Part shown: positions 14,872-23,800 of the stretch, piece after piece
How the letters are laid out: each line of letters starts with the position of its first letter
Numbering within the stretch: the first letter of the stretch is position 1
IMG/VR virus record: IMGVR_UViG_3300040801_003693
Span: 62,001-126,000 of that record
DNA length: 64,000 nucleotides
From: a virus
Direction: 5' to 3' (one strand)
Notes under the pieces: model-generated
The model's database searches: none
Told to the model about the DNA's origin: nothing
The model's input: only the letters and a program-made list of their open reading frames with translations
Program-made: the position numbers and the translations under genes

Positions 14872-16604
14872 TGTCATCTGAAAAAAATGTTTCCTTAAAA
14901 ATAGGAAAGCACAAAGACCGTAATGGTGGTCTAACCAAATCTGGAATAGAAAAGTATAACAAAGAAACCGGAAGTAATTTAAAAATGGGAGTAAAAGGAA
15001 AACCTAAAACCCCAGAAGATTATCGCCGTAAGGGTTCTTTTTTAACTAGATTTTATAATCGTAAAGACATACCACCTTTAGTTAAACCTAGTGGGAAACC
15101 TACCCGGTTTGCATTAGCTGCTGCCGCTTGGGGAGAATCTGTACCTACAAGTAAGGCTGCTGTTAAAAGGTTAGCAAACAAAGGCAAGTCTTTATTATCT
15201 CAATATCAAAGTATGAAAGAAAAAGAGAAAAAAAGTAAAAAACAAAATTTATCTAATAGTGGAAATCCTTACGTAGAATTGCTTTCTGATAATTTGTTGA
15301 AGATTCCTTTAGCAATGAAAGGAGAGTTTCAGCATAATCTATATCCAGAAGTAAAATTTGATGATGAAGATTTCGGTTCTATCGTAAATAATTTTAATAA
15401 TAAAGTTTTAGGTTTTACGCCTTATATAACTTATGGTCATTTAAAAGATAATAATTTATCAATTGATGCTGAATTAAAAAAAGGTGACTGTATCAAAATA
15501 GAAGCAGATACAGATATCCTTTATGGTTATTTTAAATCTTCTCCAGAGGCTTATGAGTATGTTTCTAAAGGAGAGTATGAATATAATTCAGGAGAATTTA
15601 TTCGTAATTATAAAGACAAGAAAACAGGAGAGAACTTAGGAACAGTTTTAGCAAGAACTGCTTTAACTAACTCTCCGTTCCTTCCTTTTGAAAATCATAA
15701 AGTAGAAGCTCTTTCTCAAAGTACTACAGAAGTGTATAGCATCAACCAGAGTATTCCAGTTGATATTAAACACAAAGTAAATAATGATTACTTATTACCC
15801 GACAATTCTAATATAAATAATAATAATAGTGAAAATATAAATAATCCTATGCCACAAGAATTAGAAGATACAAAATTAGATGAAACAGCTTCAACAATAG
15901 TAGAAGCTGAATCGGATAGTTCTTCTTCAACAAAAACTGAATCTCAAAATATTGATGAGATTGTTAAATCTGTTTTAGAAAAGATTCAGGGTCAAATTCC
16001 AGCACCATATAAATCTACAGAACCAGAGAAAGTAGTAGAGCCTGTTGTTGAAGAGCTTACTCCTGTTGTTGAAACAAAAAAAGAAAAGAAAGAAGAATAT
16101 AAAAATATTTCTGACATTATTAGTAGCGTTACCAATTCTTTAACTGAATCATTTAAAGTTCAGGTTGCAGAGATTAAAAGTCAACAGAAAGCTGTTATAG
16201 ACAATTTAGAAAATAAAATTAACGAATTAAGTAGTAAGTTAGGTCAGCAAGAACAAGTATCTCAAGCTTTTTCTAACTCCCTTTCTCAACAACAAAAGAA
16301 AGAAAGATATTCTGCTTTAGCAAAGTCAGGTATGTCTCCAGCATTTATTCAAAAGTTTTCTACTATTGAAAATGCAATTGAGACTGGTAACAATGTTATC
16401 AAACTTTCTAATAGCGAAGGCAAAGAAGTTGATACTGCCGTTACTGATATGATTGCAGAAACAATCCTTGAAGCACTATCTTCCGAAGCTGTAGAAGTAC
16501 AGCAGTTTGGTAATAGTAATAATCAAGGTACGGGTATTGTTGCAGATATTAAAAGCCTAATTACAGCGAATAAAGAAAAGGCTAAAAAAACTTCTATTAA
16601 TTAA
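14871..16604 (+). CDS. Head maturation protease/scaffold fusion (Mu I-like) with DUF6321-like N-terminus
   Basis: 577 residues in three parts. Residues 1-115 (GKHKDRNGGLTKSGIEKYNK, TGSNLKMGVKGKPKTPEDY, GKPTRFALAAAAWGE) match the DUF6321 pattern. Residues about 130-290 (MKGEFQHNLYPEVKFDDEDF to TALTNSPFLPF) resemble the Mu protein I-type protease, which cleaves the scaffold during capsid assembly. The rest is Glu/Ser/Lys-rich and ends in a coiled coil (QVAEIKSQQKAVIDNLENKI) like a scaffold. The position just before the capsid gene supports this. Confidence 0.75.
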   Translation: MSSEKNVSLKIGKHKDRNGGLTKSGIEKYNKETGSNLKMGVKGKPKTPEDYRRKGSFLTRFYNRKDIPPLVKPSGKPTRFALAAAAWGESVPTSKAAVKRLANKGKSLLSQYQSMKEKEKKSKKQNLSNSGNPYVELLSDNLLKIPLAMKGEFQHNLYPEVKFDDEDFGSIVNNFNNKVLGFTPYITYGHLKDNNLSIDAELKKGDCIKIEADTDILYGYFKSSPEAYEYVSKGEYEYNSGEFIRNYKDKKTGENLGTVLARTALTNSPFLPFENHKVEALSQSTTEVYSINQSIPVDIKHKVNNDYLLPDNSNINNNNSENINNPMPQELEDTKLDETASTIVEAESDSSSSTKTESQNIDEIVKSVLEKIQGQIPAPYKSTEPEKVVEPVVEELTPVVETKKEKKEEYKNISDIISSVTNSLTESFKVQVAEIKSQQKAVIDNLENKINELSSKLGQQEQVSQAFSNSLSQQQKKERYSALAKSGMSPAFIQKFSTIENAIETGNNVIKLSNSEGKEVDTAVTDMIAETILEALSSEAVEVQQFGNSNNQGTGIVADIKSLITANKEKAKKTSIN

Positions 16605-16627
16605 TTAATATAAAAATTCTATAATAA

Positions 16628-17935
16628 ATGGTTACACCAAATTTTGGACCTTACGTAAGTGAGGCGGTTACTGTTGCTAATTATGAAATGCAGGGCGAGC
16701 CTGTATTCACTGAATTAGCTAAATCTTTAGCTCCCCTTGTAGGAAATACTCCTTTATCCGAATTATTTCCTGAAGAAAATATATTAGAACGTCATGTTCG
16801 CATTCATCAAAAGTATGATGGCATGGATACCATTTTTCCAATGGTTGAAATGGGTAAGCCTGATGTGGTACTAAGTTCAGGTCATGGAACTATGACAGAA
16901 CGAATTGTACAACCTTTGTACATTCGTCGCTCTACGTTTCTATCTTACGGCGAAATTAACTCTAAGATTAAGCCCGGTACTTTTAATGAACGTTGGAGTC
17001 CTGCTGAACAGATCCAAGAAGCAATGACTCGGATGATGCGCGAGCAAGCTCTTACTTGGGATGTCTTTAGAGCAATGATGCTCCTGGGAGGAATCAACTA
17101 TACTGACCCCCGTACAGGTGTAGGCGCTCAAGTATCTGCTAGAATCCCTGCTCAAAACTTATGGCATTACAATGTGACTTCTGGATTTAGAGGTCGTGCG
17201 GAACATTCTTTATTCCGCAATATTGTTGATAGTAATGTAGAACGTCCCGCTGATGCTTTAGGTGGTATTCCTTGGACTCATCCTGATGCGGCGATCGCAG
17301 AAGGTGTGATGAAGTTTGCCAACTGGTTCTTAGATACCAACAAGAGTAAAATCTCTGCAATGTACATGGGTCCAGAACTACGCAACGTTTTATCTATGAA
17401 TAATGAGATTAAGCTTGCGTTAGGTGGATTTATTCCTCGCTTTGGTGCAGTTGCTGGAGACAGTACTACAGTGAGTGGAAGCGGAGTATTAATTCCGTCG
17501 GGTGGAGTAATGAATCGTGCTATGAACGGTTCTATTGGTCTTGATGGCGGCGGTCAACTAGCAAGTATTGGTGGAATTCCAATTCGTGTTATAGAAACTC
17601 AATATAAAGACCCTGTTGATGGAATTGTAAAAAGAGTAATTCCAAAGAACAAAGTAGTATTTGTTTCCGAAAGCGATTCTCAAGGCATGAGTGAATCTCC
17701 AGGTAGAACTCAGTACTGTGTATCAGAAGAGTCTGGTGGACAACCAGGTGTATGGACTCGTACTCAAACTCAAACTCAAATTCCTGCTGCTCCAGGGATG
17801 TATGTACAGATGGGTAATGCAGGTATGCCTTATCTTAAATATCCTTATCGCGTTGCACACATGACTGTATGTGAGGTTGCGGATATTGAAAATCGGATGG
17901 GTGTACTAGGCGATTTAGGTTTTGGCTTATTCTAA
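16628..17935 (+). CDS. Major capsid protein (lambda gpE-like fold family)
   Basis: 435 residues. Recognisable features of E-type capsid proteins: YVSEAVTVANYEMQGEPVFT, LVGNTPLSELFPEENILERH, the QIQEAMTRMMREQALTWDVF helix region, and a late RVIPKNKVVFVSES strand before the C-terminal domain. Forms the icosahedral shell after scaffold cleavage. Follows the protease/scaffold gene by 23 bases. Codon use looks more G+C-rich than in neighbours, as expected for a highly expressed gene, and it carries HIP1 (17290) and a CTCC-TG-GGAG palindrome (17091-17100). Confidence 0.85.
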   Translation: MVTPNFGPYVSEAVTVANYEMQGEPVFTELAKSLAPLVGNTPLSELFPEENILERHVRIHQKYDGMDTIFPMVEMGKPDVVLSSGHGTMTERIVQPLYIRRSTFLSYGEINSKIKPGTFNERWSPAEQIQEAMTRMMREQALTWDVFRAMMLLGGINYTDPRTGVGAQVSARIPAQNLWHYNVTSGFRGRAEHSLFRNIVDSNVERPADALGGIPWTHPDAAIAEGVMKFANWFLDTNKSKISAMYMGPELRNVLSMNNEIKLALGGFIPRFGAVAGDSTTVSGSGVLIPSGGVMNRAMNGSIGLDGGGQLASIGGIPIRVIETQYKDPVDGIVKRVIPKNKVVFVSESDSQGMSESPGRTQYCVSEESGGQPGVWTRTQTQTQIPAAPGMYVQMGNAGMPYLKYPYRVAHMTVCEVADIENRMGVLGDLGFGLF

Positions 17936-17937
17936 AA

Positions 17938-18054
17938 TCAATAAACAATTAGCGATTAACAATTAACAATGAATATCATTATTTATTAGTTATTGTTAGT
18001 TGATTATTAGTTATTGATTATTGATTATTGTTTATTGTTTATTGTTTATTGAAT
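17938..18054. repeat. A+T-rich short repeats between capsid gene and next gene
   Basis: Dense iterations of TTATTG, TTATTAG and TGTTTAT in both orientations (e.g. TTGATTATTGATTATTG, then TTTATTG three times). They can fold on themselves and may act as a leader, terminator or recombination hot spot. No gene. Confidence 0.55.
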
Positions 18055-19191
18055 ATGGGAATATTAAATTCAAATCAAGTATTAGCTGGAGCAAGAACTG
18101 CGGGTGGTTATAAAACTTATGCCCAAGTGTTTACAAAGAAAGCTCCAGAGGTAAGAAAGAGTGGAAGTACTATTACAGTTGAGGGTGGTATTTTTGAAGT
18201 AGAGGGTAATTTAGTATCAGAGGATCTTAGTTTAAATCTAAACTCAATAAAAGATTTGCTGATGGATGATACTGAATATACTTTAGGATTGGTTCCTAAA
18301 TATTTAGAACCAATGAGTAAAATGGATGCAGTTAGCAACAATGTTTCTTATTACGTTGGGATGGAAACTTCTTTGATGGGTAATGATAGTGTTGCTTATC
18401 AATTTATCAATCCAGATGTTGAAGAAGCTTTAAAAGCAAAAGGCGGTTATACTAAGCTATCACAAAAAGTTTATGATGGAACTGCAACACCAGGAGACAT
18501 TACTGTATTTAATTCTTATGAAGAAGAATTAGAAAAGTTAAGAGATCCCCGTTATGTTATATCTCCTTTATTCCCTATTGGAGTAGAACTAGTATTAATG
18601 CAAACTGTTTATCTAGATAATTCCAGTAAGGCAAACGCTTTATGGTATAAAGATGAAGCAGGGTTTAAAAATACTATTGCTCGCTTAGGAGAAGTACCCG
18701 CTTTCCGTAAAGTAATGACTACTTCCTCTGCAAACTCTATGTATTTATCTGGAAATAAAAAGTATTTAGTTAAATCAGCAATGAGTTATAGCTCTCAAGC
18801 AGACGCTATGGAAAATGAAAATGGAAATCAAATTGATATGGAATCTATTACTACTTCCTTCGGCGGTAGCTATGTAGCAATTTATGAGTACAACCTTCCT
18901 TCTCATATGCCTTACGGGCAAACTCGTAAAGTAGATGGGTTAGTTGAATACATTTCTAAAAAGCATTCTATGCTCTTAGGCAGAATTGATCCCATATACT
19001 TAGCTCGTCCCACTTTTCACAACTATACTCCACAAGAAGTTGCAATGTCCCCATTGACTCATTACGCAGACCCAGAACCTGTAGCTAAAGTTGCAGTTAG
19101 TATCTCTGGTCTTGGTGCATTGACTTTAGACAATTTGGAAGTAGTTAACGGTCAAGGATTTATGAATCCTTTGAACCCTGACGTAGCATAA
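18055..19191 (+). CDS. Virion structural protein, unknown class
   Basis: 378 residues from ATG 18055 (MGILNSNQVLAGARTAGGYK); an in-frame TTG at 18028 lies in the repeats. The protein is rich in beta-prone sequence (STITVEGGIFEVEGNLVSED, MTTSSANSMYLSGNKKYL). Position directly after the major capsid gene suggests a capsid decoration, head-completion or neck protein. I see no diagnostic motif. Followed by a hairpin terminator. Confidence 0.7.
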   Translation: MGILNSNQVLAGARTAGGYKTYAQVFTKKAPEVRKSGSTITVEGGIFEVEGNLVSEDLSLNLNSIKDLLMDDTEYTLGLVPKYLEPMSKMDAVSNNVSYYVGMETSLMGNDSVAYQFINPDVEEALKAKGGYTKLSQKVYDGTATPGDITVFNSYEEELEKLRDPRYVISPLFPIGVELVLMQTVYLDNSSKANALWYKDEAGFKNTIARLGEVPAFRKVMTTSSANSMYLSGNKKYLVKSAMSYSSQADAMENENGNQIDMESITTSFGGSYVAIYEYNLPSHMPYGQTRKVDGLVEYISKKHSMLLGRIDPIYLARPTFHNYTPQEVAMSPLTHYADPEPVAKVAVSISGLGALTLDNLEVVNGQGFMNPLNPDVA

Positions 19192-19196
19192 AAACT

Positions 19197-19224
19197 GAAA
19201 TTGCATTATAAAAAATGCAATTTC
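19197..19224. terminator. Hairpin after the 18055 gene
   Basis: GAAATTGCATT, loop ATAAAA, AATGCAATTTC: a perfect 11-bp stem beginning six bases after the stop. A+T-rich and without a long T-run, so it may be a processing or weak termination site in the head operon. Confidence 0.55.
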
Positions 19225-19251
19225 AATTCTATATTATTTACTATAAAAATT

Positions 19252-19743
19252 ATGTTAGCTAGAGTTCTAATACTTTCTCCTTTTAAATACATTTATAAGA
19301 ATAAACAACTTAACTGTAGAACTGGAGAAAGTTTTTATTTAAATTTAGATATTCCTCAAGAGAAAGAAGAGATTAATTATCTACTTAATTCCGAATATTC
19401 TGAGTTGGTTTATATAGAGAATAAACCCACTGTAGTAAGTAAACTACAAATAGATTCTTCACCCTCGGAGAAAGAGAATGAAGAAACAAATATTGATACG
19501 GATACAGTAGCAAAGGAAACATCTTTTATTGCAGAGCAAGTAAAGTTAAGAACTGAAGAATTAATGAGAATGCATTGGAGAGAAATTAAAGATGTAGCTG
19601 AAACTTTTGGTGTTAAGTATATTCAAAAAGAAGAAACAATTAAAAAAATTATTGAATTGGAATTTAGTGCAATAGACGTGAAGTCTGCCGAACAGAGTAC
19701 TCTACCCGGCGAACTTCATGAAGACTCAACTACCGAGGAATAA
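19252..19743 (+). CDS. Hypothetical neck/head-tail junction region protein
   Basis: 163 residues from ATG 19252 (MLARVLILSPFKYIYKNKQL); an upstream in-frame start at 19201 would translate the hairpin. N-terminal 70 residues look beta-rich; the C-terminal half has EELMRMHWREIKDVAETFGV followed by KYIQKEETIKKIIELE, which resembles an SAP/LEM-like or Rho-N-like helix-extension-helix. Flanked by structural genes, five bases before the next ATG. Role unknown. Confidence 0.6.
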   Translation: MLARVLILSPFKYIYKNKQLNCRTGESFYLNLDIPQEKEEINYLLNSEYSELVYIENKPTVVSKLQIDSSPSEKENEETNIDTDTVAKETSFIAEQVKLRTEELMRMHWREIKDVAETFGVKYIQKEETIKKIIELEFSAIDVKSAEQSTLPGELHEDSTTEE

Positions 19744-19748
19744 AATAA

Positions 19749-21944
19749 ATGTCATCCCAATTTGGAGGGGGTGCGCCTGGAGTAGGACATTTCCAAGGAC
19801 ATAATATTATTAAAGATTTCTTGAGAGCTAATATGTTGGATTTTTCCGACATGGTAATTTCTCATTCAGTAATTTTAAAAGCTTATGAAAGGAAGATGGA
19901 GGAGGTAATCCGTGTGGGTTATTCTCAGGTCTATCCTAGAATTGGTTTAATATTGTGTGCGGCGAAGAATTTAGATAACACTTTATTGTTTGGAGTGGGT
20001 CCCTCCTCTCCTCAATTACAAAGTGGTACGGGATACACTGCTGCAAGTTACAGTTCGGTTGAATTAAGCTTTCAGTTATTAAGGGATAACGTTCTTAATT
20101 TTATTACTTCGGATAGTTCCCCTTTTGCTGAGGGTATCACTAATGTTGCAGCCGCTCTTACTGCTTCTATTCTTATTCGACAACTACCTATTAATGCTGA
20201 TGTAAAGAATGTAGATTTAGGTAATCGCATTGAAGAGCAGGCAATCGCAGACTTGGATAGAATTATCTTTTTATATCAACAAGGTAGAGCGGTAGAAGAA
20301 GGGAGTTTAACTCTTCCTGCTCCTAGTCGTAGCAAGCAAACTATTTATATCGCTATGGATATAGATAGATCGACTTTACCGCCAGCTATGTTTAATGACG
20401 GAGATTTAAAAACTCCTAAGAGATTAGATGAAACAGACCCTGAGTATACGGTTAGAACCGAACGATCTTTAAGTATTGACGATTCACAGTTAGCCTGGTG
20501 TTATTATTACATATCTCCTATGGAAGGGCAGCCTTTAGTGGTAGTAAATGCAAATGCCCTTACAGATCCTATATACCAGATTAATCCAGGTGTTAGCGTT
20601 CCTCCTCCCAAAGAAGGAATTTTTTTTATTGAAGATGGTTGGGATGCTAATAATATTATTGAAGTCTTAGCAGATGAAATAAATGCAGCTTGTTTAAATC
20701 CCCGCGATCCGAAACACGCTACGAATATTATTCTCTCTCCCAATCATGGAGAAACTTTACTGAGTAATGTTGTTACTCCTAAGAAAAAAATATACCCAGA
20801 TATTATTGACGACCCTTACGAACGTAAAATACTCGCGTTCCGAATGATTCATCAAGTTAATTATTTAACCTTTGCTGCTAGAAGAAGAAGTAATATAGTT
20901 GATCGTGAATTGATTATTGTTAAATTCTACTCTGCAAACAAAACTGATTTGGCTTTAGATTTAATTCCAAATTTAGATAATTATACTTATCGTGGTAGAT
21001 ATAGAGAAGACTTTACTTATAATGCTGGAAACATTGTAGATGTTTCTAGCGGCTCTCAATCAGTTAGTTACATAGCTAAGACAAATAATGTTAAAGGTGA
21101 AACTCCAGCATCTAGTTCTCCCAACTGGAAATTATTATTTAGTGATTCATCTGATTTTAAATCTTTAAGAAAGAATCCTTCGGTAAATCCTTATATCAAT
21201 GGTTTGGTTTACGGACTCTCCCCCACATATGCTTATTTAGAAAAACAAGGTCCTGTTTCCATTACTCTAGAAGTTCGAGATGGTGATGTCAAAGCTATTA
21301 CCGCTAAGCAAGATTTACCCTCAGAGCTTACTCCAGAAGGTGAAGATGTTAATGATTATGTTATTGATTGCTTTTGGTTCAGACTCAGTGGTGGTAATGT
21401 CACTGGCACTTTAAAATTAAATATCTCTTCTTTTGATGTAACTCAGTTTCCTAACATTCTCTCCGGAGGAAACATTAATCCCGACGGAACTATAGACGTT
21501 AGCTTTACTGCCGCCGATGCAGAAGAAGTGGCGATCGCTGTACTACTCTCTTTGTATCCTTTGTCACAGGCTACTGATGTCTTAGCTGCTTTGGTTCACA
21601 GTAGTACTGAATTTGGTGCAGCATTACAATTTACTGCTTTCAAGAAAACTCCTTTAGAAATTAAAGAAGTTATTGATATTTTAAATGAAGTTGCGGGTTT
21701 GGAAGTAGCAACTGGCACTTGGTATCGCCCAATCACACCTTTCCGAATTAAACCCAGAAGTTTGATTATTGATGCTACTACTATTGATAAGTTAACTGCT
21801 ACACAAACTCCAAATAATTCAGAACTAATTAATGAAGGCTATAACCCAGGAGTAACAAGCGTTAGTCATATTCCTTTATCTAGCCGCATTCAACACGTTT
21901 ACGACAAGATAAGTTTTTTAAATAGGTTTAAAAATAATTGTTAA
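19749..21944 (+). CDS. Large virion protein with a carbohydrate-binding (CBM5/12-like) module
   Basis: 731 residues. Residues about 410-465 read YTYRGRYREDFTYNAGNIVD...SYIAKTNN...PASSSPNWKLLF. This Y-G-Y...Y..GD/N-x-V...SY.A.....P.....W.LL pattern is the chitin-binding type 5/12-like module often seen in phage tail proteins. The remainder has no motif I can name; the N-terminus (MSSQFGGGAPGVGHFQGHNI) is Gly-rich. It lies between neck and tail genes, so it may be a neck/whisker or head-fibre protein that touches the cell surface. HIP1 at 21532 and a CTCCGGAG palindrome at 21471. Confidence 0.7.
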   Translation: MSSQFGGGAPGVGHFQGHNIIKDFLRANMLDFSDMVISHSVILKAYERKMEEVIRVGYSQVYPRIGLILCAAKNLDNTLLFGVGPSSPQLQSGTGYTAASYSSVELSFQLLRDNVLNFITSDSSPFAEGITNVAAALTASILIRQLPINADVKNVDLGNRIEEQAIADLDRIIFLYQQGRAVEEGSLTLPAPSRSKQTIYIAMDIDRSTLPPAMFNDGDLKTPKRLDETDPEYTVRTERSLSIDDSQLAWCYYYISPMEGQPLVVVNANALTDPIYQINPGVSVPPPKEGIFFIEDGWDANNIIEVLADEINAACLNPRDPKHATNIILSPNHGETLLSNVVTPKKKIYPDIIDDPYERKILAFRMIHQVNYLTFAARRRSNIVDRELIIVKFYSANKTDLALDLIPNLDNYTYRGRYREDFTYNAGNIVDVSSGSQSVSYIAKTNNVKGETPASSSPNWKLLFSDSSDFKSLRKNPSVNPYINGLVYGLSPTYAYLEKQGPVSITLEVRDGDVKAITAKQDLPSELTPEGEDVNDYVIDCFWFRLSGGNVTGTLKLNISSFDVTQFPNILSGGNINPDGTIDVSFTAADAEEVAIAVLLSLYPLSQATDVLAALVHSSTEFGAALQFTAFKKTPLEIKEVIDILNEVAGLEVATGTWYRPITPFRIKPRSLIIDATTIDKLTATQTPNNSELINEGYNPGVTSVSHIPLSSRIQHVYDKISFLNRFKNNC

Positions 21945-21947
21945 GTT

Positions 21948-22733
21948 ATGTTACTAACTCCGGTTGTCCCTTCTCTTTGCCAGCTTCAGTATTCTTTACT
22001 TAAGTACATTAGTAGCCATCCTTTGATGCAGGCTCCTTTAGTATTTCATCCAGTAACAAAACTTCATATTCCTGTCAATAGCTATAGATTTCAACGAGGC
22101 ATTCCTCTTACTGATGGATTAAGTTGTGCAATTATTCCGGCTTATTATCAAAGCGATCCGAGTAGTGGATTTCCCAGTCCAGCTTCTATTAATACTTCTG
22201 TATTATATAAACCTTATGAACTAGGTAGACATAATGAAGAAGCTTTATATCAATTCTATATTGAATTTACTTATAGAGAAGTCAGTATTGAATCAATGGA
22301 TTTGTTAGAGGACCCTTATTTTACAGAAGTTTTTGAAGATGCTCCTATGCATCCTAATGAAATCATGCTTAAGGGATTAGAGACAAAGAATATTGAAGTT
22401 AGCATTAATCCTCCCCTGGAGATAATATCTAATTACTTAGAATTGGTTAGATTAATTATGTACGACAAAGTTCATATGCAGCAACAGCCTTTAAATCCAT
22501 TGTTTCCCGGACAGATCGAAGGAATAGAGTGCGTACACTTAAATTATTCTACTTCCAATTGGTCGGAGAATACCAATCCTGTATTCCATCAAGGACACCT
22601 TTGCTTGCGTCTACAAGTACATATTAATATGGGATGGAGAGATAAGTTTACTCCTATTCTAAATCAAATTAATACAGAGTATCAAAGAAAGATTAACATT
22701 ACTGTTGAACAACAAAAAATAACTTTTGATTAA
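21948..22733 (+). CDS. Putative tail-completion/neck protein
   Basis: 261 residues, starting four bases after the previous stop. Contains FQRGIPLTDGLSCAIIPAYY, EALYQFYIEFTYREVSIES and a C-terminal segment HLCLRLQVHINMGWRDKFTP. Mixed alpha/beta, no membrane segment. The location between capsid genes and sheath, and the size, suggest a tail terminator or head-tail connector; the family is not identified. Confidence 0.6.
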   Translation: MLLTPVVPSLCQLQYSLLKYISSHPLMQAPLVFHPVTKLHIPVNSYRFQRGIPLTDGLSCAIIPAYYQSDPSSGFPSPASINTSVLYKPYELGRHNEEALYQFYIEFTYREVSIESMDLLEDPYFTEVFEDAPMHPNEIMLKGLETKNIEVSINPPLEIISNYLELVRLIMYDKVHMQQQPLNPLFPGQIEGIECVHLNYSTSNWSENTNPVFHQGHLCLRLQVHINMGWRDKFTPILNQINTEYQRKINITVEQQKITFD

Positions 22734-22812
22734 TTCAAACACTAGCTTTTTACAATAATTAATATTAAGATAAAAAAATAACTTTTAATAAACTAATGAT
22801 AAAAAAATATGT

Positions 22813-22830
22813 TGTCTCATTAAGGAGACA
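22813..22830 (+). promoter_or_regulatory. Hairpin that masks the ribosome-binding site of the next gene
   Basis: TGTCTC (22813-22818) pairs with GAGACA (22825-22830). The Shine-Dalgarno AAGGAG (22822-22827) lies partly in the loop and partly in the right arm, eight bases from the ATG at 22835. It could keep translation low until opened. Confidence 0.5.
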
Positions 22831-22834
22831 GTAG

Positions 22835-23800
22835 ATGAAGAAATTTATATTCTTTCCTGCGGGATTATCAGGAGAATATTTACCGTTTTTTATTAATCCA
22901 AATCCAATTTCTTATTTCTGTTTAGATGTTCCGTTATTGATTGATAATGTAAAAAAACATGGAACAGCAAATGTACTGTGGGAACAAATTGGTGGACCAA
23001 TAATTGAAATTCAAAATGAAGCAACTTTAACTCCTACAATTATTTTCAATGACCAAGTTCAAGGACAGAAAATAACTATTAGATTAAAGTATATAGATAA
23101 GCCAAATATATTTACTGATGTAGAAATAGATCCTTTTGTATTTAGTTTAATATTGTCTCAATTTACTTCAGATTCAAAAGCTATACCAGATGTATATGAT
23201 ATTAGAACATTAGATATTACTTTTCCGCCACCCCAGTTTAATTTAATAGAGTCTTTCTGCTTTAATTCAGATTCGGAAGACATTTATATTAAATGGTTAA
23301 ATCCGTCGAGCGACTCGAATAAAATATTTGATTCAACTTTAATTAGAAGAAATGATGATGGAGAATATTCTGTAAAGGCATCTGTAGATAGTTCCGCTTT
23401 CCCCGGAGCATATACAAAGAATAACAGAAATCATAAGATCATTTCGGTATACAAGGATAAATTAGGAAATACTTTTTTCTATCAAGGTAAGACAAGAAGA
23501 ATTAAATTAGATTATGTTATTAGTGGAGTCAACGATTTAGTCTTATCAAGATTTTATTCTGATACTAAAAGAGTAAGTCATGAATACCCTTTCATATTAA
23601 GACTTAAAAATCAGATTGGCAAATCTACAGTTAATAATAACTTTAACTCTAAGTCATCTAGAGAAAGTTTTGTATATCCTTTTAGAGCTACTGTTACAGA
23701 GCAGAATGTAAGTTCTTCTGTTTCAAACAGTTTCGATTCACAAACTATAAGAAATAACGTTACATATATATTTATTGCCGGAGGTATAACCGTTGGATAA
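22835..23800 (+). CDS. Virion protein with PKD/Ig-like segment
   Basis: 321 residues, strong Shine-Dalgarno (AAGGAG). Residues about 35-95 (NVKKHGTANVLWEQIGGPII, then ATLTPTIIFNDQVQGQKIT) read like a PKD or K319-type Ig-like domain (W-x-Q-x-x-G-P). The C-terminal half is beta-rich with repeated 'NNFNSKSSRESFVYPFRATV'-type and 'SNSFDSQTIRNNVTYIF' segments that look like a short internal duplication. Probably an accessory adhesin or neck decoration translated together with the next, much larger gene, which overlaps by 8 bases. Confidence 0.6.
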   Translation: MKKFIFFPAGLSGEYLPFFINPNPISYFCLDVPLLIDNVKKHGTANVLWEQIGGPIIEIQNEATLTPTIIFNDQVQGQKITIRLKYIDKPNIFTDVEIDPFVFSLILSQFTSDSKAIPDVYDIRTLDITFPPPQFNLIESFCFNSDSEDIYIKWLNPSSDSNKIFDSTLIRRNDDGEYSVKASVDSSAFPGAYTKNNRNHKIISVYKDKLGNTFFYQGKTRRIKLDYVISGVNDLVLSRFYSDTKRVSHEYPFILRLKNQIGKSTVNNNFNSKSSRESFVYPFRATVTEQNVSSSVSNSFDSQTIRNNVTYIFIAGGITVG

